From an uncultured Caulobacterales bacterium (GTDB lineage Bacteria; Pseudomonadota; Alphaproteobacteria; Caulobacterales; Caulobacteraceae): a stretch of 64,000 nt of DNA. How positions within the stretch are numbered: the stretch's first letter is position 1; every line of letters begins with the position of its first letter. The notes under the pieces are model-generated. The model made no database searches, was not told where the DNA came from, and saw only the letters and a list, made by a program, of their open reading frames with translations. Positions 53,806 to 62,407 of the stretch are shown here, piece by piece. Location: NCBI GenBank assembly GCA_903862425.1, contig CAIOYC010000005.1:32740-96739 (forward strand). The letters run 5' to 3'. Position numbers and translations under genes: made by a program.

Positions 53806-54249
53806 TCAGGCCGCGGCCTGAGCGAGGGCCTGGCGCGTCCAGGCGACGATCTGATCGGCGCTCATCAGGCCGGCGGTGCGGGCGATGGCCCGGCCGTCCT
53901 TGAAGAGCAGAAGTGCGGGAATGCTGGAGACGCCGAGCTCGGCTGAGGCCTGGGGTTCGGCCTCCGAGTTCAGCTTCAGCAGGCGGACATCAGGCTCGAG
54001 TTTGGCGGCGGCGGTCGCGAAATTCGGCGTCATCGCCCGGCACGGGCCACACCAGGGCGCCCAGACGTCCACCAGCACCGCCGCCCCCTTGGTCGAGGCG
54101 CGATGGGCGCGAAGCGCCTTGGCGTCGACCTCCGTGGGATGGGCGCAAAACAGATCCTGTTTGCAGCGACCGCACTTAGCCGGCAACGGATCCTTGCCGT
54201 CCGGCGTGCGATTGGGCGCCCCGCAGGCTGGGCAGACGTACTGGCGCAT
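53806..54249 (-). CDS. trxC: Thioredoxin 2 (TrxC)
   Basis: A 147-residue thioredoxin 2. The N-terminal zinc ribbon has CPACGAPNR and KCGRCKQDLF; the thioredoxin core has WAPWCGPCRAM and VSSIPALLLFKDG. It reduces protein and persulfide disulfides and suits a sulfide-handling operon. It follows the SQR-like gene by 3 bases and precedes the DUF2892 gene by 14. Confidence 0.96.
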   Translation of the reverse strand: MRQYVCPACGAPNRTPDGKDPLPAKCGRCKQDLFCAHPTEVDAKALRAHRASTKGAAVLVDVWAPWCGPCRAMTPNFATAAAKLEPDVRLLKLNSEAEPQASAELGVSSIPALLLFKDGRAIARTAGLMSADQIVAWTRQALAQAAA

Positions 54250-54252
54250 GGC

Positions 54253-55533
54253 TCAGCCCTTGATCTTCTTGAGGCCCATGACGTCCAGGGCCAGCTTTTC
54301 GTAGAAGGGCTCGCTCTCGCCGCGCTTGATCTTGCCCAGGAAGTATTTCTCGAAGCCGGCCTTGGCGAGGTGGACCCATTTGCCGCTGGCCGACCAGTTG
54401 ACGTTGCGCGGCGGGATCTGGGGCTGGGCGACGAAGGCCACGCCGCCGTCCCCGAAATCGGCCAGGCAGAAGGCGTTCCAGGTCGCCTCGTGCGTGGTCG
54501 CCTGGCCATCCACGATCTGCCCCATGTTGTGGGCGATGGCGGTGACCATGCTCTCGATCATGAAGCCGGTCTTGGGCACCCCCACCGGCACCGGGGTCTT
54601 GCCGGTCGGCGCGATGGCGACGCAGACGCCCAGCCCAAAGACGTTGGGGAAGGTCGGGTTGCGCTGGTGCTTGTCGACGATGATGAAGCCGCGCGGATTG
54701 GTCAGGCCCTCGATGCCGCGCACGGCGGCCACGCCCCGGAAGGCCGGCAGCATCATCGAAAAGGCGAAGGGCAGGTCTTGCGTGGCCTTGACCGAGCCGT
54801 CGTCAGCAATTTCCTCGACGTGCATGACGCCGGCCTCGACCGAGGCGACCTTGGCGTTGGTGATCCACTTGATATGCCGCTCACGCATTTCGCTCTCGAG
54901 CAGGCCCTTGGTGTCGCCGACGCCGTCCAGGCCGAGGTGGCCGATGTAGGGCTCGGAGGTGACGAAGGTCATCGGCACCTTGTCGCGGATCTTCCGGCGC
55001 TTCAGCTCGGTATCCAGGATCATCGCGAATTCATAGGCCGGGCCGAAGCAGGAGGCGCCCTGCACGGCGCCCACCACGATGGGACCCGGGTTTTCGACAA
55101 AACGGTCGAAGGCGGCCGCCGCCGTCTCGGCGTGGTCGACGTGGCAAACTGACTGCGTAAAGCCGCCGTGAGGGCCGAGACCGGAGATCTCATCGAAGGC
55201 CAGTTCGGGACCGGTGGCGATGACCAGGTAGTCGTAGTCGATCGTTGTCCCGTCATTCAGCTCGACCTGGTTGGTCGCCGGTGAAATCCGCTTGGCGCCA
55301 ACGCCCGTGAAGGCGACGCCACGCTTCTTGAAGACCGGGGGCAGCTTGACCTCGATGGCCTCGCGCTTGCGCCAGTGGACCGCGACCCAGGGGTTGGACG
55401 GCACAAAGTGAAACGTGTCGCCCTGCGAGACGACGGTGACCTCGGCCTTGTCGCCGACGGCGTCCTTGACCTCGAAGGCGGCTATGGCGCCGCCCAGTCC
55501 GGCGCCCAGGATGACAATGCGTGGCTTGGCCAT
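54253..55533 (-). CDS. Sulfide:quinone oxidoreductase-like flavoprotein
   Basis: A 426-residue FAD protein: IVILGAGLGGAIAAFE, VVSQGDTFHFVPSNPW, VIATGPELAF, GASCFGPAYEF and GLGVCVAIAPTGKTPVPVGVP. The cysteines in SVCHVDH and GASCFGP could take part in sulfide oxidation, as in SQR, which passes electrons to quinone and yields sulfane sulfur. ATG 55533 has GGAGGAG upstream. It leads a six-gene leftward operon and shares a 157-bp spacer with the BigR-like gene. Confidence 0.88.
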   Translation of the reverse strand: MAKPRIVILGAGLGGAIAAFEVKDAVGDKAEVTVVSQGDTFHFVPSNPWVAVHWRKREAIEVKLPPVFKKRGVAFTGVGAKRISPATNQVELNDGTTIDYDYLVIATGPELAFDEISGLGPHGGFTQSVCHVDHAETAAAAFDRFVENPGPIVVGAVQGASCFGPAYEFAMILDTELKRRKIRDKVPMTFVTSEPYIGHLGLDGVGDTKGLLESEMRERHIKWITNAKVASVEAGVMHVEEIADDGSVKATQDLPFAFSMMLPAFRGVAAVRGIEGLTNPRGFIIVDKHQRNPTFPNVFGLGVCVAIAPTGKTPVPVGVPKTGFMIESMVTAIAHNMGQIVDGQATTHEATWNAFCLADFGDGGVAFVAQPQIPPRNVNWSASGKWVHLAKAGFEKYFLGKIKRGESEPFYEKLALDVMGLKKIKG

Positions 55534-55654
55534 AGTCGGTCTCCTCCAATGGCCTGCAACTTCCGGCGGCACGATCCGCCTGTTTCAGCCGGCAGGCTTT
55601 GATGCGGATCACGTCGCGGCGCGGCGTGCGGCCTTACGGTGACCCTCTCAATGC

Positions 55655-55683
55655 TTGACTGCATATTTGAATAGACGCATATA
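55655..55683 (+). promoter_or_regulatory. Promoter/operator of the BigR-like operon
   Basis: TTGACT at 55655-55660 with a 17-base spacer before CATATA at 55678-55683 gives a sigma-70-like promoter 8 bases before the ATG, so the leader is very short. The spacer holds GCATATT and GAATA followed by CGCA, elements also in the operator at 61060. The BigR-like protein probably represses here and may also control the divergent SQR gene. Confidence 0.5.
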
Positions 55684-55690
55684 CGCAACT

Positions 55691-56023
55691 ATGAAATTTG
55701 ACCCCCCCGCCTTGAAGGCCTCGGCCGACGACGCCTGCGCCCTGCTCAAGGCGCTGGCGAACCCGCATAGGCTGATGCTGGTCTGTTCGTTGATCGACGG
55801 CGAGCAGTCGGTCGGCGCGCTCGCCGAGATGCTGGGCGTGAGCAAGACCCTGGCGTCCCAACATTTGGGCCTGCTGCGGCGCGACGGCGTGGTCTCCGCC
55901 CGGCGTGACGGCCAGACGATCTACTACGGCCTGCAGAGCGGCCGGGCCCGCGCCGTGATCGAAACCCTGTCCAACCTCTTCTGCACGGTCCCCGACCGCG
56001 CCCATCCCGAAGGAGCCCTCTAA
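55691..56023 (+). CDS. BigR/SqrR-like persulfide-sensing ArsR repressor
   Basis: A 110-residue ArsR protein: LKALANPHRLMLVCSLIDGEQSVGAL, SKTLASQHLGLLRRDG and GQTIYYGL. Cys32 and Cys98 are exactly 66 residues apart, the same spacing as the sensing pair in SqrR (41 and 107) and BigR (42 and 108), which form a tri- or tetrasulfide link on meeting persulfide. It lies between SQR and rhodanese genes, matching that function. ATG 55691; its stop overlaps the rhodanese ATG (TAATG). Confidence 0.92.
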   Translation: MKFDPPALKASADDACALLKALANPHRLMLVCSLIDGEQSVGALAEMLGVSKTLASQHLGLLRRDGVVSARRDGQTIYYGLQSGRARAVIETLSNLFCTVPDRAHPEGAL

Positions 56024-56352
56024 TGTTCGGCGCCCCCAAGACCACGGACCTCACCCCGCAACAGGTGAGGGCCGCGCTCGATGCCCGCGAGGTTCTGTTG
56101 ATCGACGTGCGCGAACCAGCCGAGTTCGCTGTCGAGAGGATCGCTGGCGCGCTGAACGTCCCGCTTTCGACTTTCAACCCGGCCGCCCTCCCCGACGCCG
56201 GTGGCAAGACGGTCGTGCTGCAGTGCGCCGGCGGCAAACGCTCGGCCATGGCGGTGGATCAATGCCGCAAGGCGGGCCAAGCCATAGACACGCACCTCGC
56301 GGGCGGCCTTGCCGCCTGGAAGGCCGCCGGGCTGCCGACGGTCGCCGGCTAG
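56023..56352 (+). CDS. Rhodanese-domain sulfurtransferase
   Basis: A 109-residue single-domain rhodanese: EVLLIDVREPAEF, GALNVPLSTF and the active-site loop QCAGGKRSA with the persulfide Cys. Ending HLAGGLAAWKAAG is typical. It would take sulfane sulfur made by SQR to an acceptor. The ATG overlaps the ArsR stop. No membrane helix, unlike YgaP; the DUF2892 proteins nearby may be its separate membrane partner. Confidence 0.93.
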   Translation: MFGAPKTTDLTPQQVRAALDAREVLLIDVREPAEFAVERIAGALNVPLSTFNPAALPDAGGKTVVLQCAGGKRSAMAVDQCRKAGQAIDTHLAGGLAAWKAAGLPTVAG

Positions 56353-56386
56353 CGCCAGTCACAAGACCATCGCGGGAGGGCGAACC

Positions 56387-57415
56387 ATGGCTGCACGGCC
56401 GCTTCTGATCGGCGCACTCGGCGCGGGCTTACTGCTCAGCGCCTGCGGCCCGGCGAAACCCGTCGCCCCAGCGGCGGCCCAAGCCCCCGCCGCGGGCGGC
56501 CTGCAGGTCCAACTTCAGACGGTCGCGGACCTCAAGCCCGTGCCGGCGACCCTGACGACCCGGGACATGGCCGACGCCCGCGCCCGGATATCCGGAACGC
56601 TGGTGCGCCTGCTGGTCAAGGCCGGCGACGTGGTGCGCCAGGGCCAGCTCATCGCTACGGTCAAGGACGACCGCCTCGCCTTCCAGACCGGCGCCTATGA
56701 CGCCCAGGTCTCGGCGGCGGCGGCGCAGGCGGCGGCGGCCCAGGCCGATCTGGCCCGCACCCGCGATCTCTTCTCCCACGGCGTTTACGCCCAGGCCCGA
56801 CTGGATCAGGTCGAAGCCCAATCCAAGTCGGCCAATGGCGCCCTCGCGGCGGCCCGCGCGCAGCGCGCCGCCAGCGCCGAACAGGGCGCCCAGGGCGCCG
56901 TGCTCGCCCCGGCCTCGGGGCGGGTGCTGACCGCCGATGTGCCCGCGGGATCAGTCGTCATGCCCGGCCAATCGATCGCCAAAATCACCGCTGGTCCGGT
57001 CGTGGTGCGGATCGAACTGCCGGAGGCCGAGGCCCAGGCTCTGAAGGTCGGTGATGTGGTCCAGCTGACCGCCGAAGACCTGCACGGCACGGTCACCCAA
57101 GGGGTGATCGCTCAGATCTATCCCGACGTCACCGCCGGACAGGTTACCGCCGACGTCACCGCGCCGGGGCTGCCGCAAGACCTCGTCGGCCAGCGGGTGC
57201 GCGCCCAGATTAAGATTGGCCAACGCAAGGCCCTTGTCATTCCCAGGCGCTATATCGCCACCCGCTTCGGCGTCGACTACGTCAGCATCGTGCGGGCTGA
57301 CGGCACTGCCTCGGAAACCCCGGTCCAGACCACGGCGGGCCCGTCCGCCGATCAGGCGGAAATCCTTTCAGGCCTGCGGGCCGGTGACACCCTCACCCCG
57401 CCGGTGGTGCGATGA
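56387..57415 (+). CDS. RND efflux periplasmic adaptor (HlyD-like) lipoprotein
   Basis: A 342-residue membrane-fusion protein. Lipobox LLSAC near residue 20 marks a lipoprotein. The lipoyl half (ARISGTLVRLLVKAGDVVRQGQL) is followed by a coiled-coil hairpin, then the second lipoyl half (APASGRVLTADVPAG) and a beta-barrel domain. GGAGG precedes ATG 56387. Its ATGA overlap with the pump gene shows co-translation. The outer-membrane part is probably the TolC in the divergent operon. Confidence 0.93.
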   Translation: MAARPLLIGALGAGLLLSACGPAKPVAPAAAQAPAAGGLQVQLQTVADLKPVPATLTTRDMADARARISGTLVRLLVKAGDVVRQGQLIATVKDDRLAFQTGAYDAQVSAAAAQAAAAQADLARTRDLFSHGVYAQARLDQVEAQSKSANGALAAARAQRAASAEQGAQGAVLAPASGRVLTADVPAGSVVMPGQSIAKITAGPVVVRIELPEAEAQALKVGDVVQLTAEDLHGTVTQGVIAQIYPDVTAGQVTADVTAPGLPQDLVGQRVRAQIKIGQRKALVIPRRYIATRFGVDYVSIVRADGTASETPVQTTAGPSADQAEILSGLRAGDTLTPPVVR

Positions 57416-60400
57416 ACCTCGGCCTCTCGGGACGGCTCACCAAGGCGACCATCAAGTCACCGCTGACGCCGCTGTTCCTGTTGGCGGCGATTGCCGTTGG
57501 CCTTCTGGCGCTGGCCACCATACCCCGCGAAGAAGAGCCGCAGATCAGTGTGCCCATGGTGGACATCATGGTCTCCGCGCCGGGCCTTCGCGCGCCCGAC
57601 GCCGTAGAGTTGGTCGGCAAACCGCTGGAGACCATCGTCAAGAGCGTGGCGGGGGTGGAGCATGTCTACACCTTCGCCGACGACAACCAGGTCATGGTCA
57701 CCGCCCGCTTCAAGGTCGGCACCGACCCGGACGCGGCGACCGTGCGCATCCACGAGAAGATCAGCGCCAACCTCGACCGCATTCCGGCGGGGATCGCCGA
57801 ACCGCTAATCCAGACGCGCGGCATCAACGACGTGCCAAGCTTGGTGCTGACGCTGTCGCCCAAGCCCGGCGCCGCGGGTCAATGGACCGACCAGGCCCTC
57901 TATGAGATCGCCGGCAAGCTGCGCACCGAGGTCGCCAAGGTCGACGACGTCGGCCTGACCTTCATCGTCGGCGGGCGGCCCGACGAGATCCGCATCGAGC
58001 CAGATCCGGCCAAGCTGGCCCTGCACGGGGTTTCCCTGGGCGGCTTGATGGACGCCGTCCGACAGGCCAACCGCGCCTTCCCCGCGGGCATGGTGCGCAA
58101 TGACGGTCAGGCCGTGTCGGTGACCGCCGGACGGACCCTGACCAGTTCCTCAGAAATCGGCATGCTCGCCCTGCCCTCGGCCAAGGGCGAAGTGGTCTAT
58201 GTCCGCGACGTCGCCAATGTCATCGAGGCGCCGCGCGAGGATCAGGCGCGCGCCTGGCGCTATGCCCGCGTTGGCCAGGGTTGGAGCGAGGCCCCCGCCG
58301 TCAGCCTCGCCATCGCCAAGCGCAAGGGCGCCAACGCCGTCGTGGTCTCCAGCGCCGTTCTGGCGCAGGTTGAGGCGCTGAAGGGCTCGCTGTTGCCGGA
58401 CAGTCTCGACGTCGCGGTCACCCGCGACTATGGGGCCAGCGCCAACGACAAGGCCAATGAGTTGCTGCAGCATCTGGCCTTGGCGACAGTTTCGATCGTG
58501 GTCCTGATCGGTTTCGCCATCGGCTGGCGCGAGGCTGGGGTCACCGCTGTGGTCATCCCCACCACCATCCTTCTGACCCTCTTCGCCTCCAACCTGATGG
58601 GCTACACCATCAACCGGGTCAGCCTGTTCGCCCTGATCTTCTCGATCGGCATTCTGGTCGACGACGCCATCGTCATGATCGAGAATATCGCTCGGCACTG
58701 GGCGATGAATGATGGCCGGAGCCGGGTGGACGCCGCGGTGGAGGCGGTGGCCGAGGTCGGTAACCCGACCGTCGTGGCCACCCTGACCGTGGTCTCGGCC
58801 CTGCTTCCCATGCTGTTCGTCTCGGGCCTGATGGGCCCCTACATGGCGCCGATCCCGGTCAACGCCTCGGCGGCCATGGTGTTCTCCTTCTTCGTCGCCG
58901 TGGTCATCGCGCCGTGGCTGATGGTGCGCTTCGCCCGCAAGACCCTCACCACTGGGCACGCCGCGCAGGCCCATGACGAGGGCCCGCTAGGCCGGCTCTA
59001 TCGCCGCGTCGCCGGCCACGTCATCGCCACACGCAAGAGCGCCTGGACCTTCCTGATCGGGGTCGGTCTCGCCACCCTCGTGGCCTGCGCGATGTTCGCC
59101 ACCAAGACCGTGACCGTGAAACTACTGCCGTTCGACAACAAATCCGAGTTGCAGGTGGTGCTGAACATGCCCGAAGGAACCTCGCTGGAGGCCACCCAGC
59201 GGGCCCTGGCCGACGCTGCCATCGCCACCCAATCGCTGCCGGAAGTCACCGCGGTCGACGCCTACGCCGGGACCGCCTCGCCGTTCAATTTCAATGGCCT
59301 CGTGCGTCACTATTATCTGCGCAACAAGCCCGAGATGGGCGACCTTTCGGTGGCGCTCGCATCCAAGGATGATCGCCACCGTAACAGCCATGCCGTCGCC
59401 CTGGACCTGCGCCAGCGGCTGGCCAAGATCGCCCTGCCCGCCGGTGCGGTGATCAAAGTCGTCGAAGCGCCACCCGGTCCGCCGGTCATGGCGACCCTGC
59501 TGGCCGAGATCTACGGGCCGGACGCAGCGACCCGTCGCGGCGTGGCCGAGCGCGTCAAGGCGATCTTCCATTCCGTGCCCTACATCGTCGACATCGACGA
59601 CAGCTACGGCCACGCCCGCCCAGGCCTGCGCCTGGTTCCCGATCGCGACCGCCTGGAAGCGCTGAAGGTCAGCGACCATGAGGTCTACGACTCCATGGGC
59701 GCGGCGCTGGGCGGCCAGGTTGTCGGCTACGCCCATCGCGGCGAGGGTCGCGATCCGCTGGAAATCTCTGTGCGACTGCCCCAGTCGGCCCGCAGTTGGG
59801 GTGAAGGCCTTGCCGCCATGCCGGTGGCCCAGTCGCAGGGCGCTGCTGGTGGGCGGCTGGTCTCCCTGGGCGAAGTCGTAACGGCGACCCAGGAGCTGGG
59901 ATCCACCCACATCTTCCGCCGGGATGGCCGCGACGTTGATATGGTGATGGGCGAGCTCGCCGGGTCCTATGAGGCGCCGATCTACGGCATGCTGGCGGTC
60001 GACAAGGCTATAAAGCAGGCCGACTGGAATGCCCTGCCCAAGCCGGATATCCGGCTTAACGGACAGCCGACGGACGAGGCCCGGCCGACGGTGCTCTGGG
60101 ACGGCGAATGGGAGATCACCTGGGTGACCTTCCGCGACATGGGCGCAGCCTTCGGCGTAGCGATCCTCGGCATCTACGTCCTGGTTGTGGCTCAGTTCAA
60201 AAGCTTCCGCCTGCCGCTGGTGATCCTGACCCCGATCCCCCTCACCCTTGTGGGCATCGTGATCGGCCACATTCTGTTCCACGCCCCGTTTACGGCCACC
60301 TCGATGATCGGCTTCATCGCCCTGGCCGGGATCATCGTGCGTAACTCGATCCTCCTGGTCGACTTCATCCGCCACAAGCAGGGCGAGGGCCGACCACTGC

Positions 60401-60651
60401 GCGAGGTGCTGCTGGAGGCCGGCGCGATCCGCTTCAAGCCGATCGTCCTGACCGCGGCGGCGGCGATGATCGGCGCCAGCGTGATCCTGTTTGACCCCAT
60501 CTTCCAGGGCCTGGCGATCTCGCTGTTGTTCGGCTTGGCCTCGTCCACCCTGCTAACCGTACTGGTCATCCCGGCGATCTACGTCGTCCTTCGCGATGAC
60601 GCCGGCCGCACGCAGGCGCCCTCCTCTGAAACCGTAAGGATCGCGACATGA
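57412..60651 (+). CDS. RND-family efflux pump, inner-membrane component
   Basis: A 1079-residue RND permease with the twelve-helix, two large periplasmic-loop plan of HAE1/AcrB-like pumps. The proton-relay pair is in SIGILVDDAIVMIEN, and FSFFVAVVIAPWLM and GIIVRNSILLVDFIRH are further family blocks. Substrate unknown: position in a sulfide/persulfide regulon suggests toxic sulfur compounds or thiol conjugates. Reverse-strand frames over this gene are shadows. Confidence 0.95.
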   Translation: MNLGLSGRLTKATIKSPLTPLFLLAAIAVGLLALATIPREEEPQISVPMVDIMVSAPGLRAPDAVELVGKPLETIVKSVAGVEHVYTFADDNQVMVTARFKVGTDPDAATVRIHEKISANLDRIPAGIAEPLIQTRGINDVPSLVLTLSPKPGAAGQWTDQALYEIAGKLRTEVAKVDDVGLTFIVGGRPDEIRIEPDPAKLALHGVSLGGLMDAVRQANRAFPAGMVRNDGQAVSVTAGRTLTSSSEIGMLALPSAKGEVVYVRDVANVIEAPREDQARAWRYARVGQGWSEAPAVSLAIAKRKGANAVVVSSAVLAQVEALKGSLLPDSLDVAVTRDYGASANDKANELLQHLALATVSIVVLIGFAIGWREAGVTAVVIPTTILLTLFASNLMGYTINRVSLFALIFSIGILVDDAIVMIENIARHWAMNDGRSRVDAAVEAVAEVGNPTVVATLTVVSALLPMLFVSGLMGPYMAPIPVNASAAMVFSFFVAVVIAPWLMVRFARKTLTTGHAAQAHDEGPLGRLYRRVAGHVIATRKSAWTFLIGVGLATLVACAMFATKTVTVKLLPFDNKSELQVVLNMPEGTSLEATQRALADAAIATQSLPEVTAVDAYAGTASPFNFNGLVRHYYLRNKPEMGDLSVALASKDDRHRNSHAVALDLRQRLAKIALPAGAVIKVVEAPPGPPVMATLLAEIYGPDAATRRGVAERVKAIFHSVPYIVDIDDSYGHARPGLRLVPDRDRLEALKVSDHEVYDSMGAALGGQVVGYAHRGEGRDPLEISVRLPQSARSWGEGLAAMPVAQSQGAAGGRLVSLGEVVTATQELGSTHIFRRDGRDVDMVMGELAGSYEAPIYGMLAVDKAIKQADWNALPKPDIRLNGQPTDEARPTVLWDGEWEITWVTFRDMGAAFGVAILGIYVLVVAQFKSFRLPLVILTPIPLTLVGIVIGHILFHAPFTATSMIGFIALAGIIVRNSILLVDFIRHKQGEGRPLREVLLEAGAIRFKPIVLTAAAAMIGASVILFDPIFQGLAISLLFGLASSTLLTVLVIPAIYVVLRDDAGRTQAPSSETVRIAT

Positions 60652-61010
60652 GCGCCACCCACGACTGGCCGGAAGTCGCCGGCAGCCTGATTCAGGCGCT
60701 CAAGCCGCTGCGTGGCGGCGCGCCCGAAACCATGACGGCGTTCAGCGGACTGGCCCGCGCCGCCCTTGAACCCAAGGCGCTCTCGACCAAGACCAAAGAG
60801 CTCATAGCGCTGGGAATCTCGGTGGCGACCCGCTGCGACGGCTGCATCGCCTTTCATGCCGAGGCGGCGGTCAAGCAGGGCGCAACCCGCGATGAGGTGA
60901 TGGAGACCATGGGCATGGCGATCTACATGGGCGCGGGCCCGAGCGTGATGTACGCCGCACAGGCGCTTGAAGCCTTCGACCAGTTCAGCGCTCGGACGGC
61001 CCAGAAATGA
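60648..61010 (+). CDS. Carboxymuconolactone decarboxylase/AhpD-like protein
   Basis: A 120-residue AhpD-like protein with TRCDGCIAFHAEAAVKQG: the CxxC plus His peroxidase motif. It is similar to the one at 35596. It starts inside the pump stop (ATGA) and ends the rightward BigR-led operon. It probably detoxifies peroxides or persulfides; the exact substrate is unknown. Confidence 0.93.
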   Translation: MSATHDWPEVAGSLIQALKPLRGGAPETMTAFSGLARAALEPKALSTKTKELIALGISVATRCDGCIAFHAEAAVKQGATRDEVMETMGMAIYMGAGPSVMYAAQALEAFDQFSARTAQK

Positions 61011-61059
61011 GCCAGGAACTGCGGATTCCAACAGGGCTTTCGCTGACCCCTTGATGTCG

Positions 61060-61085
61060 TGTGCGCATATTATAGAATACGCACA
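61060..61085. promoter_or_regulatory. Imperfect 26-bp palindrome at the ArsR start
   Basis: TGTGCG (61060-61065) and CGCACA (61080-61085) are perfect outer arms, with further matching pairs inside; 10 of 13 positions pair. It contains GCATATT and GAATA then CGCA as in the 55.66-kb operator, and its last base is the A of the ArsR ATG. Autoregulation is likely. Confidence 0.6.
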
Positions 61086-61411
61086 TGTCTAAAGCCGTTG
61101 CCCTTGCGCCCCCTGAAGGGGTGTCGGAACTCGAAGAGAGCGCCCACGCCGCCGCACGGATGCTAAAGCTCCTGGCCAGCGAGCAACGCCTCCTGCTCCT
61201 GTGTCGCCTTGTCGAGGGTGAAACCTCGGTCGGCGACCTCGCCGAGCACGCCAAGCTGGCTCAGTCAGCCGCCTCTCAGCATCTGGGTAAGATGCGCGCG
61301 GAGGGGCTGGTGGCGACACGCCGCGAAGCGCAGACCATTTACTATCGGCTGGCGGATCCGGCCGCTATGCGGGTGCTCGATACGCTTTGCGACATCTATC
61401 GCCGAAAATAG
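61085..61411 (+). CDS. Cysteine-bearing ArsR-family regulator (BigR relative)
   Basis: A 108-residue ArsR protein: LKLLASEQRLLLLCRLVEGETSVGDL, AQSAASQHLGKMRAEG and AQTIYYRL. Cys40 aligns with the first BigR cysteine; the second, Cys102, is four residues, one helix turn, earlier than in the protein at 55691. It could still sense persulfide or another thiol reagent. ATG 61085 sits on the palindrome, so it is probably autoregulated. The next gene is convergent. Confidence 0.9.
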   Translation: MSKAVALAPPEGVSELEESAHAAARMLKLLASEQRLLLLCRLVEGETSVGDLAEHAKLAQSAASQHLGKMRAEGLVATRREAQTIYYRLADPAAMRVLDTLCDIYRRK

Positions 61412-61496
61412 GCTCGCCGCGTCAAACGCACGCTCTGACGTGGACAGAACTGTGGCGTAAAACCCGCTCTGTTCCGGCGAATGCCCATGGCAGCGA

Positions 61497-61970
61497 TCAC
61501 GGATGGATATAGACGTAACCCTGGCCCTGCAGGCGCGCGAGTTCTGCCACGCCGCTGGGAACGATGTCGGCGTCCTGAACCCCATAGAGGTCGGCAGGCA
61601 TCAACCCCATGCCCTTCAGGGTATTGCGACAAACCATGAAGCGCACGCCCTTGGCCCGAAGGCGGTCAAGGTCTGCCGCGAGGGCGGGATCGGTCTTCGC
61701 CATTTGAAATAGCTTCACGCCGGCGGCGAAACTGACGACCCGGATCTCGACTTTGCCGTCCGTTGCTTCGATGTGGGCAGTGATATTCCGCAAGAAGCGC
61801 TGGAAATAGGCGTGATCATCGGGGCCTCCCCCGTCGTTTTGGTACACGACCTTCTGGAAGACGTAGTAGCCGGCGGGCGGCGGTGCGGTCATCGGATTTG
61901 TCGGTGGCGCGGCGAGCGCGACGACAGGAACAAGCCCGATCGCCAGTACGAGCGCGATCAATTTCAGCAT
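61497..61970 (-). CDS. Secreted DsrE-family protein
   Basis: A 157-residue protein with a signal peptide (LIALVLAIGLVPVVALAA) and a DsrE fold: VVYQNDGGGPDDHAYF, EIRVVSFAAGVKLF and RFMVCRNTLKGMGL with the conserved Cys. DsrE proteins carry sulfane sulfur; exported ones occur beside sulfur-oxidation genes. ATG 61970 is preferred since a longer start adds no leader. It converges with the ArsR gene. Confidence 0.9.
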   Translation of the reverse strand: MLKLIALVLAIGLVPVVALAAPPTNPMTAPPPAGYYVFQKVVYQNDGGGPDDHAYFQRFLRNITAHIEATDGKVEIRVVSFAAGVKLFQMAKTDPALAADLDRLRAKGVRFMVCRNTLKGMGLMPADLYGVQDADIVPSGVAELARLQGQGYVYIHP

Positions 61971-62121
61971 GGTGTCGCCTTCCTGGAATAAACTGACCCC
62001 GAGCGGGCGGGGCGCAGGATAGGCGCCGCGACAACTATCGAGCGCCGCCTTTATGGCGAGCTCGTGCGCCATTGTCGTCAGATCGCCGCTCGGCTAACCA
62101 CCTCGGGCCTCAATGGGCTGA

Positions 62122-62325
62122 CTAGGTCAGCCGTTTGGCGGCGCGCGTGCTGAGCCCCATCAGGGCATAGAGCGGGCAGAACCCAACCACCCCGGTGACC
62201 AGGGGTATGAGGCCGAGATAGGCCCAGGGTGTTTTCGGGCCGACAAATGCCAGGGCGAGAATGACCACGCCGCCGATGACGCGCAGGATCCGATCAAAGG
62301 CGCCTTCATTCATCTTCATCATCAC
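62122..62325 (-). CDS. DUF2892 small membrane protein, copy 2
   Basis: A 67-residue protein: MNEGAFDRILRVIGGVVI, PWAYLGLIPLVTGVVGF and CPLYALMGLST. It has two membrane helices and the CP pair of DUF2892. A paralogue lies at 53582. Follows the Crp/Fnr gene in the same direction and is a likely target. Confidence 0.9.
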   Translation of the reverse strand: MMMKMNEGAFDRILRVIGGVVILALAFVGPKTPWAYLGLIPLVTGVVGFCPLYALMGLSTRAAKRLT

Positions 62326-62407
62326 GTTCGCTCCACGTCGCGACGCCTTACCCGGCGGCGTACTGGATCGTGGTCACACGCCGGGTCCTTCGGCGTCTGT
62401 GACTAAG

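Noticed and set aside
58150..58974. 274-codon His/Gly/Asp-rich reverse frame in the RND gene
   Set aside because: Composition of an antisense shadow; no recognisable fold.
59122..60375. 417-codon reverse-strand open frame within the RND pump
   Set aside because: Asp/His/Gly-rich shadow typical of high-GC antisense frames; the RND gene on the other strand has clear family motifs throughout.
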